From NCBI RefSeq assembly GCF_900110955.1, contig NZ_FOFR01000003.1, forward strand, positions 62,001 to 126,000: a stretch of DNA of 64,000 nucleotides, written 5' to 3'. The notes under the pieces were generated by a model, which saw nothing but the letters and a program-made list of their open reading frames with translations, made no database searches and had not been told where the DNA came from. This DNA comes from Lentzea xinjiangensis (GTDB taxonomy: Bacteria; Actinomycetota; Actinomycetes; Mycobacteriales; Pseudonocardiaceae). A program made the translations under genes and the position numbers. Position 1 is the first letter of the stretch, and each line of letters starts with the position of its first letter. Positions 17,252 through 23,477 of the stretch are shown here, piece after piece.

Positions 17252-18112
17252 GTGGTGACCGTCGCCAGGCACGAAATCGACGTCGCGAACGCGGAGTCGA
17301 TGCTCAAGTTCTACGTCGAGCCCTTCGAGGACAAGATCGTGGGGATCGACCGGCGCCCGCACACGGTCCTGTCCTACATGCTCACCAACTCGCGCAACGA
17401 GGCCGCGTGCCACACGGTCCTGGACCCGGCCGCGGCCCGTGCCGAGACGTGGAACGCGGTGGCACTGGCGATGCAGGCCGGTGGGGCCATCTACGCGCTC
17501 ACCGGCCGCACCGGGGGCGAGGTCGGTTTCCGGCTCGGCGACCAGGACTTCAGCCAGGCCGCCACCGGTCCGAAGACCACCGCCAACCCCGGTGACTGGC
17601 TCACCGCCATGTCGCTCGCGATGATCTGCCGGGAACGGCCGCGCATCGACGTCATCGCGGGCGTGCCGGCCGAGGCGCTGCGGGACTCCGGTGGTCAGGC
17701 CGACGAGTTCCAGTTCGACTGGGTGAAGACCCTGCAGCTCTACTGGCGCTCCGAGGACGGTCTGATCGACTCGCTGCTGCGCGCCATGCAGGGCGCGGAC
17801 CCCGCGGCGGACACGATCGCGGGCCCGGAGATGGTCTCGCACGTGTTCTACCCGCCCATGGAGCTCTTCTACCTGCTGACGCAGCGGGAAGACGCGCGGT
17901 TCACCGAGTCGCTCACCAAGGCCCTGGAGCTCCACAAGGCCTACTGGACCGCGGACGCCGAGCGCGCCGCCGACCCGGAGGGCTTCGTCGCGTGGCGGGT
18001 CCTCGCCGTCGCGTGCCTCGCCAAGGACGCCGGCGTGGACATCACCGTCGAGTCCGGCTACCTGCCCCGGAACCTCCTCGACGGGACCTGGGTCGGCGAG
18101 AAGCAGCTCTGA
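17252..18112 (+). CDS. Immunity 49 (Imm49) family protein
   Basis: 286 aa. The start is the GTG at 17252 or 17255, 8-11 nt after AGAGAGGA. MVTVARHEIDVANAESML opens the protein, and the helical body (LSYMLTNSRNEAACHTVLDP, WNAVALAMQAGGAIYALTG, TFSLAM-type repeats, EFQFDWVKTLQLYWR, MELFYLLTQREDARFTESL) matches Imm49, a known immunity family paired with nuclease toxins in polymorphic toxin loci. It directly follows the toxin gene and should neutralise its C-terminal nuclease domain in the producing cell. No signal peptide is seen, so it is cytosolic. Confidence 0.85.
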   Translation: MVTVARHEIDVANAESMLKFYVEPFEDKIVGIDRRPHTVLSYMLTNSRNEAACHTVLDPAAARAETWNAVALAMQAGGAIYALTGRTGGEVGFRLGDQDFSQAATGPKTTANPGDWLTAMSLAMICRERPRIDVIAGVPAEALRDSGGQADEFQFDWVKTLQLYWRSEDGLIDSLLRAMQGADPAADTIAGPEMVSHVFYPPMELFYLLTQREDARFTESLTKALELHKAYWTADAERAADPEGFVAWRVLAVACLAKDAGVDITVESGYLPRNLLDGTWVGEKQL

Positions 18113-18126
18113 CGCGCATTCCACCT

Positions 18127-18147
18127 GCCGGGACACGCGTGCCCGGC
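18127..18147 (+). terminator. Weak hairpin after imm49
   Basis: GCCGGG and CCCGGC arms are separated by ACACGCGTG, 14 nt after the stop of the immunity gene. It is short and has no T-run. The rest of the roughly 290-nt gap up to 18404 shows only a TAAGAT -10-like hexamer at 18361-18366. Confidence 0.35.
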
Positions 18148-18403
18148 CGGAGCACCACCCGGCGACATCGCGAGACGAGCGACCTTCTCCGGGACCGCGC
18201 TCGCGCACACCCCAGCGAGACGCGGCTTCTGTTGTGCCACAACGATCACGTACCCGGCCGGCAACGCGGTGCGACCGGGACCGCGGGACCGGGCGAGTAC
18301 GGGGAGTAGCGCGAACGACGCTGGGTGTCCGACCGGCCCACGCCCGTCGGAGGCGCCCGATAAGATCAGCGAGGTTTGCACGGGACAGAGGGGCGAGGAC
18401 CAC

Positions 18404-19267
18404 ATGAGCCAGCCGGTGACACCGCTGAGCGAGCAGGAACAGCAGCAGCTCGTGCGGCAGATCGGCCGTGCCATGCTGCCGGTCGTACCACAGGGCTGGC
18501 AGCGCATCCGGGCCGAGTACCGCGCGGCGGGCAGGCACATCGAGGTCGACCTGGCGTTCGCCGGACCCGATGGCCAGCTCCGCCCGGTGCGTCCGCCGAT
18601 GGACGTGGTGCAGATGTTCGGCCAGCTGCGCGCGGGCATGTACCACCCGGACCGCGGCACGTGGCTGCACGCGCTGTACGAGATCGAGGCGCCGGCGGCG
18701 TTCACGGTCGACTTCAACGCCGAGGACGAGCCGCGCTGGCGCAACGCGCCGCCGCCCATCGGCTTCCGCGACGAGCTGCAGACGTTCCCGCGGCCCGACC
18801 AGCTGATCCCGGACTGGTGGCGCCAGCGCGTCGGCCTGCCGCCGCTGCCCGCGCCGGAGCCGGAGCCGCAGCAGGCGCACCAGCAGACCGGTGAGCTGCG
18901 CACCGCGCGCGTGTACGACGGCAAGAACGACGACGGCCGCATCATCGTCAACCGCCCGCCGATCGACCCGCAGCTCGTCGAGAGCCTGCTCGCCTACCTC
19001 GAGTCGGCGCCGGTGGTGCTCGCCGCGCGCAGCTACGACCTCGACGAGTTCTCGCAGGGCGGCGAGCAGGACGTGCCGCTCAACTTCCGCACCGACGGCA
19101 CCTGGATCTGGGCCGGCGCCGTGCCGCACTACCTGCGCAAGTACGGCCTCCCGCCGGAGCCCGAGCTGGTGGCGCACGTGGTCGCGCGCGGTTTCCAGGT
19201 CGGCGAGGTCCCCGAGCAGACGCAGGACCGCGCGGTGCAGATCATCACGGGCCAGGGTCAGGGCTAG
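18404..19267 (+). CDS. YezG-like (toxin/immunity-associated) two-domain protein
   Basis: 287 aa, ATG 18404 behind a GAGGACC site. A TAAGAT -10-like hexamer at 18361-18366 suggests its own promoter. Residues about 20-145 (LPVVPQGWQRIRAEYRAAG, then PPMDVVQMFGQLRAGMYHPD and GTWLHALYEIEAP) resemble the YezG-like domain that accompanies TNT-type and other actinobacterial toxins. The second half (ARVYDGKNDDGRIIVNRPP, VPLNFRTDGTWIWAGAVPHY) recurs in TNT-associated proteins. No toxin catalytic residues are visible. It is probably an immunity-related or regulatory part of the locus. Confidence in the family is moderate and in the role low. Confidence 0.6.
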   Translation: MSQPVTPLSEQEQQQLVRQIGRAMLPVVPQGWQRIRAEYRAAGRHIEVDLAFAGPDGQLRPVRPPMDVVQMFGQLRAGMYHPDRGTWLHALYEIEAPAAFTVDFNAEDEPRWRNAPPPIGFRDELQTFPRPDQLIPDWWRQRVGLPPLPAPEPEPQQAHQQTGELRTARVYDGKNDDGRIIVNRPPIDPQLVESLLAYLESAPVVLAARSYDLDEFSQGGEQDVPLNFRTDGTWIWAGAVPHYLRKYGLPPEPELVAHVVARGFQVGEVPEQTQDRAVQIITGQGQG

Positions 19268-19339
19268 GGTTCCCGCCCGGGTCACACCGAACGGGGGTCT
19301 CCGGTTGCCGGTCCCGCCGGCAGCCGAGACGATCCGGCC

Positions 19340-19885
19340 ATGCAACGGTGGTGGCTCTTCACGGCGCGCGGGGTGTTCGCCGTCCTGTTCGGTCTGGCCG
19401 CTCTCACCTGGCCGGACCTCACGCTGCTCGCGCTGGTCGTCCTGTGGGGTGTCTACGCGTTCACCGACGGCGCGATGACGCTCTACGCGACCCTCACCCA
19501 CGAGGAGTGGCCGGCACGCTGGGTTCTCGGCCTCGCCGGGGTGCTCGGTGTCGTCACGGGACTGGTCGCGTTGTTCTGGCCGGGCGTCACCGCGACGGCG
19601 CTGCTCCTGCTCATCGCGGCGTGGGCGCTGGTCACGGGCGTGCTGCAGATCGCCGACGCCGTCCGCCTGCGCAGGGTGATGACGACCGAGTGGTTCTACG
19701 TCGTCACCGGCGCGCTGACGGTGCTGCTCGGCGTCCTCCTCGTCATGAACCCGGCCGCGGGCGCGATGGCGTTCGTGATCACCATCGGCGCGTTCGCGGT
19801 CCTCTGGGGTGTGGTGCTGGTGCTGTTCAGCCTGCGGCTGAGGCAGTTCGGCGGCGTTCTCGCACGGCCAGCACAGCCAGTGTGA
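19340..19885 (+). CDS. HdeD family membrane protein
   Basis: 181 aa, ATG 19340, with GACGAT 6 nt upstream (possible weak leaderless -10). Six TM helices in three pairs repeat the HdeD pattern: ARGVFAVLFGLAALTWPDLTL, WALVTGVLQIADAVRLRRV and TVLLGVLLVMNPAAGAMAFV. HdeD is an acid-resistance membrane protein in enterobacteria; in actinobacteria the role is not established. Its 3' end overlaps the convergent GT87 gene by 59 nt, unusually long for two coding genes. Confidence 0.85.
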   Translation: MQRWWLFTARGVFAVLFGLAALTWPDLTLLALVVLWGVYAFTDGAMTLYATLTHEEWPARWVLGLAGVLGVVTGLVALFWPGVTATALLLLIAAWALVTGVLQIADAVRLRRVMTTEWFYVVTGALTVLLGVLLVMNPAAGAMAFVITIGAFAVLWGVVLVLFSLRLRQFGGVLARPAQPV

Positions 19886-21002
19886 CCAGCACGGCGACCC
19901 CGGTGATGACGTAGAGGTTGCCGACCACCTGCTGCCACCAGTTCCAGTCCCGCTCGACGTCGTTGTCGCGCGGGAAGAGCCAGTGGGGTCCGGCCGCGAA
20001 CACCGCCACGACCACCCACGACGCCCAGAGGCGGCGCAACGCGGGCCGTGCCAGCAGCACGAGGGCGGGCGCGATCCAGATCCAGTGGTGTCCCCACGAC
20101 ACCGGGGAGATCAGCAACCCGCCCAGCGCCACGACGAGGAACGCTTCGACGTCGCCGAGGCCCCTGCGCGCCGCCAGCCACCAGACGAGCCCCACGACCA
20201 GCAGCGACAGCCCGAGCCACACGGCGACCTGCGCGCCGTTCTCCAGGCCGAAGCGCGCCAGCGTGCCGCGCAGGGCCTGGTTCGACGCGTAGGTGAGACG
20301 CCCGACGCGGCTCGGGTCGAGCAGGGCGTGCGTCCAGTACTCCTTCGCGTCGGCGAACGAGATGACGAATCCCAGCAGCACGAAGAAGAAGAACGAGCCG
20401 ATGGACACGAAGACGGGCTTCCACTGGCGTCGTGCCACGAAGTACAACGCGAAGAACGCCGGCGTCAGCTTGATCGCGGCCGCCAGGCCGATCAGCGCGC
20501 CCCGCGGCCACCAGCGCGTGCGTTCGAGCAGGCAGTCGGCCATCACCAGCACGCCCAGGAGCAGGTTGATCTGGCCGAACCACAGCGTCTCGCGCAGCGG
20601 GTCGAAGATCGACGACACCGCCGCGGCGCCCAGCCCCCACCTCACGGCCTCGGGACCCCGGCCGAGCACGCGGTGCGCCGCGATCAGGCACAGCCCGGTG
20701 AGCATCGCGAGGTTCGCCACCGCCACCGCGAAGATGGCGACACCCAGCGGGACGATCGCCAGCAGGCTGAACAGCACCGCGGCGATCGGCGGGTAGGTGA
20801 AGGGCAGGTCGGGGCCGCCGAGGGACTTCGCGAAACCCTCTGCGTAGAGGGGGATGTCCTGGAGCAGCGCCGCACCGCCGTTGCGGTAGACGCGCAGGTC
20901 GAGCGACCACCCCGGCGGGCGGAGCAGGACGTGGACGAGCGTGGCGACCATGACGGCGGCCCACGCCACCACGACCAGCTTGGTGGTGCGGTCCGGCTGC
21001 AT
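19827..21002 (-). CDS. GT87 family polyprenyl-phosphate mannosyltransferase (DUF2029)
   Basis: 391 aa from ATG 21002 (MQPDRTTKLVVVAWAAVM). TACGAT sits 6 nt upstream with no ribosome-binding site, so a leaderless mRNA is likely; a GTG at 21026 is the alternative. About ten TM helices, with the GT-C family hallmarks after TM1: SLDLRVYRNGGAALLQDIPLY and LGGPDLPFTYPPIAAVLFSLLA. The acidic motif in the first extracytoplasmic loop fits the mycobacterial alpha-1,2-mannosyltransferase group (PimE/Rv2181-like). It probably uses polyprenyl-phosphomannose outside the membrane for lipoglycan or PIM synthesis. The acceptor is unknown. Confidence 0.85.
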   Translation of the reverse strand: MQPDRTTKLVVVAWAAVMVATLVHVLLRPPGWSLDLRVYRNGGAALLQDIPLYAEGFAKSLGGPDLPFTYPPIAAVLFSLLAIVPLGVAIFAVAVANLAMLTGLCLIAAHRVLGRGPEAVRWGLGAAAVSSIFDPLRETLWFGQINLLLGVLVMADCLLERTRWWPRGALIGLAAAIKLTPAFFALYFVARRQWKPVFVSIGSFFFFVLLGFVISFADAKEYWTHALLDPSRVGRLTYASNQALRGTLARFGLENGAQVAVWLGLSLLVVGLVWWLAARRGLGDVEAFLVVALGGLLISPVSWGHHWIWIAPALVLLARPALRRLWASWVVVAVFAAGPHWLFPRDNDVERDWNWWQQVVGNLYVITGVAVLVTLAVLAVRERRRTASAAG

Positions 21003-21122
21003 CCGGGAATCGTATCCATCCGCCACATGAGGCCGACGTCACCGCTATGAACCACAAAAACTCACGTAGCGTCGCCGAGTGACCGCGCAACGTCAAAGAT
21101 TTGCGCTTAAGCCATTCGTACG

Positions 21123-21160
21123 GCGCACAGATGCGCACGCTCAGGTTATTCTGTGCGCAT
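21123..21160 (+). promoter_or_regulatory. Leaderless promoter with GCGCAC iterons upstream of the RES toxin-antitoxin operon
   Basis: GCGCAC occurs directly at 21123-21128 and 21133-21138 (10 bp apart, one helical turn) and inverted as GTGCGC at 21153-21158. Together they include a perfect 8-bp inverted repeat, ATGCGCAC (21131-21138) / GTGCGCAT (21153-21160). TATTCT (21147-21152) is a TANNNT -10 placed 6 nt before the ATG at 21159. The iterons straddle the -10 and the start codon, the expected place for autorepression by the antitoxin or antitoxin-toxin complex. The binding itself is inferred. Confidence 0.65.
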
Positions 21161-21743
21161 GAGCCCCGCGCTGGAGACGGTGCTGGCCAAGGCCGGCCTG
21201 CAGGTGAGTCCCGACGAGTTCCTGGACCTCGTGACCGACGCCGCGCGCAGGCTCGCCCCACCGCACCCGGAGCCGGCCACCTACTTCACACCCGACCAGC
21301 AGACCGCGCTCGCCGACGTGGGCCTCGACCTGTCCCCGGCGAGCCCCGGCGACGCGAAGCCCCGCACCCGCACGGTCGTGGCGCACGCGGTGCTGCGCGA
21401 CTCGGCGCTGACCGTCGCCGACGCCGCGCGTCAGCTCCAGGTCGACACGAGCCGCATCCGGCACCGCCTCGGCGTCGGCAGGCTCGTCGGCTGGAAGGAC
21501 AGGGGGAGCTGGCGGCTGCCCGCGTGGCAGTTCGCGGGCAGCGGCGTGCTGCCGGGGCTGGAAACCGTGCTGGCGGAGATCCCGCCGGACCAACCGGCGC
21601 TGGTCGTCGCCGCGTTCATGACCAAGCTCCAGGAGGACCTGCTGGTCGACGGCATGCCCGCGACACCGCGCGACTGGCTCCTCGCAGGAGGAGATCCCCG
21701 CCGCGTCGCCGACCTGGTCTCCGTGCTCGGCACCCCCGCCTGA
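21159..21743 (+). CDS. Xre/MbcA/ParS-like antitoxin of a RES-type system
   Basis: 194 aa, ATG 21159 on a predicted leaderless mRNA; the GTG at 21153 is not preferred. The central part is helix-turn-helix-like: SALTVADAARQLQVDTSRIRHRLGVGRLVGW. The C-terminal part resembles the MbcA/ParS toxin-binding domain: GSWRLPAWQFAGSGVLPGLE, then a helix and TPRDWLLAGGDPRRVADLVSVL. The N-terminal 70 residues are a helical extension (LETVLAKAGLQVSPDEFLDL). The next gene, 28 nt on, is a RES-domain protein, which fixes the assignment. It should bind and block the toxin and repress the operon. Confidence 0.85.
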   Translation: MSPALETVLAKAGLQVSPDEFLDLVTDAARRLAPPHPEPATYFTPDQQTALADVGLDLSPASPGDAKPRTRTVVAHAVLRDSALTVADAARQLQVDTSRIRHRLGVGRLVGWKDRGSWRLPAWQFAGSGVLPGLETVLAEIPPDQPALVVAAFMTKLQEDLLVDGMPATPRDWLLAGGDPRRVADLVSVLGTPA

Positions 21744-21771
21744 GCGCTCCCGAACACCCGACAGGACCCGA

Positions 21772-22428
21772 ATGTCACGGCTTCCGCAGCCGCCTGCCCC
21801 TGCCGTGCTGCAAGCACAGCTGCGCCGCACCGAGGACGTCGTGGCGGTGCACCGGGCAACCCGCCTGGTACGCGTCTTCACGGCCAAGGGCTCCCACCCG
21901 CAGCGCTGGAACACCTTCCGCTACACGGGCCCGCTCCCCCACGCCCGCTTCGACGCGCAGCAACCGGCCGACGACGGCAGCCCGGTCCAGGACCACCAGA
22001 ACGGCGTCCTCTACTTCGGCCTGTCCGTGCGCACGTCGATCGCCGAGGTCTTCCAGGCCACCTCGATCGTGGACCGCCGCACCCGCTCGCCGTTCCTGGT
22101 CGTCCTGCGGCCCCGGCGGACGTTGAGGCTGCTCGACCTGGGTGGGCTGTGGCCCACGCGCGTCGGTGCGTCGCAGGAGATCTCGACCGGCCCGAAGATC
22201 GTGACGCAGGCCTGGTCACGGGCCATCCGCGCGGCTCATCCGGAGCTGGACGGGCTGTGGTACCGGTCGTCGATGGACTCCGGCGACCCGGCGATCTGCC
22301 TGTGGGACCCGCCCGGCGCCTCCGGGTTGCCGGCCGCTCCGGACGTGCTGCTGCCACTGGACCATCCGGGTCTCGATCTGCCGTTGGCGCGCGTGTGCGA
22401 GGAGCTGAACTACACACTGCTCGGGTGA
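21772..22428 (+). CDS. RES domain toxin (NAD+ phosphorylase / ADP-ribosyltransferase fold)
   Basis: 218 aa, ATG 21772. The RES family is named for conserved Arg, Glu and Ser. Candidates are the Arg of VRVFTAKGS or of the RWNTFRY segment (about residues 35-50), Glu in LYFGLSVRTSIAEVFQATS (about 90) and Ser in LWYRSSMDSGDPAICLWD (about 165). RES toxins (MbcT, ParT, Res) degrade NAD+ by phosphorolysis or hydrolysis, or ADP-ribosylate targets. The preceding gene supplies the antitoxin. The stop overlaps the start of the DUF6236 gene (GTGA), so a third protein is translationally coupled to the toxin. Confidence 0.9.
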   Translation: MSRLPQPPAPAVLQAQLRRTEDVVAVHRATRLVRVFTAKGSHPQRWNTFRYTGPLPHARFDAQQPADDGSPVQDHQNGVLYFGLSVRTSIAEVFQATSIVDRRTRSPFLVVLRPRRTLRLLDLGGLWPTRVGASQEISTGPKIVTQAWSRAIRAAHPELDGLWYRSSMDSGDPAICLWDPPGASGLPAAPDVLLPLDHPGLDLPLARVCEELNYTLLG

Positions 22429-23477
22429 GCACGCACAACGAGATCAACGGGCCCGTGCACGGCACGGCGTTGCAGGTCGGAAGCCTGCACCAGCACGTCG
22501 AGCACCCGCGCGGACGAACGCCCGCGATCGCGTTCTACTACCCGTACATCCACGTTCGCGACGACACGTGGCTGAAGTACGCGGCGATGTACTGGCCGAA
22601 GATCACTCGCCTGGTACCGCGGGGGTACGAGACGGCGGACTCGCCGACCGCGCGCGAGTTCGTCCGAGCCGGGGTGCTCGCCCGGCTGCCGCGCGTGAGC
22701 GCCCTCGGCGGCCACTACAACGACTTCTTCCCGGCGGTCCTGTCCCGTGCGGCGGAGTTCCGCGCCCGCTACGGAGTCGCCCGGCGCGGAGCGTGGGTCT
22801 TCCGGGCCGCCCGGAGATCCAGGAGCATCTCAGCCGGGCCCGGCACCGACCCGAAGCTCACCTACCTGCACTACGACAAGCTCGACCCGGAGGTCATCGA
22901 CCAGCTCATCGCCAAGGGGCTCGGCAAGAGCCACGGCAACAGCTGGCTCGGCATGCACCCCGACCTCGCTGCCGTCTACATGTGCCTGCTGGCCGACCAC
23001 CTCGCCCGGCACGAGTCGCTGCACCCCCTGACCGACGAGGCGCTCCCGCACGACGCACTGCTGGAGCAGGACGCCAACCGCATCGCCGAGGTGCTGCTCG
23101 GCGTGCCGCCGCGTCCACGGCACCAGGACGCGACCCAGTCGTTCGTCACCGCCGCCGTGCACACCGTGGTACCCGACGGCCTCGCCGGCGTACCCGCCGA
23201 GAAGATCCTCGAACTGCGCGAATCGTTCCCCAAGGACTTCCGCCGCTTCCGCGAGCACGTCGGCGACCGCTTCACCGAGCTGAGGGCCGACTCGACGACC
23301 CGGCTGCACCTCGACGTCGCGCTGGACGACCTGGTGCGCGCCGAGCTCGCCGACCTGGAGGACAGGCTCCGCTCGGTCAAGCTCGTCCCGCGCCGCGTCC
23401 GCGTGTGGCTGAAGGCGGACCCGGTGCGGGAGTCACCTGTCGGCTGGCTGTTCAGGGCCGGTCAGGCCTTGAGGTAG
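22425..23477 (+). CDS. DUF6236 family protein with N-terminal RHIM-like amyloid motif
   Basis: 350 aa, GTG 22425 overlapping the RES toxin stop by 4 nt. Residues 5-22 read NEINGPVHGTALQVGSLH, the G-x-V-x-G-x-x-x-Q-x-G-x-x-H pattern of bacterial amyloid signalling sequences related to the RHIM core (here LQVG). After a short linker, AFYYPYIHVRDDTWLKYAAMYWPKI and RLVPRGYETADSPTAREF open the DUF6236 domain, which runs through DQLIAKGLGKS, HPDLAAVYMCLLADHLA and a helical C-terminal half. The catalytic nature of DUF6236 is unknown to me. Coupling to a RES toxin and an amyloid tag suggest a signalling or effector role in cell death or defence. That is inference. Confidence 0.75.
   Translation: MSTHNEINGPVHGTALQVGSLHQHVEHPRGRTPAIAFYYPYIHVRDDTWLKYAAMYWPKITRLVPRGYETADSPTAREFVRAGVLARLPRVSALGGHYNDFFPAVLSRAAEFRARYGVARRGAWVFRAARRSRSISAGPGTDPKLTYLHYDKLDPEVIDQLIAKGLGKSHGNSWLGMHPDLAAVYMCLLADHLARHESLHPLTDEALPHDALLEQDANRIAEVLLGVPPRPRHQDATQSFVTAAVHTVVPDGLAGVPAEKILELRESFPKDFRRFREHVGDRFTELRADSTTRLHLDVALDDLVRAELADLEDRLRSVKLVPRRVRVWLKADPVRESPVGWLFRAGQALR

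Noticed and set aside
22149-22424. Extension of the DUF6236 frame to an upstream start.
   Set aside because: It would run inside the RES toxin in another frame. The GTG at 22425 overlaps the toxin stop and begins exactly at the amyloid motif.
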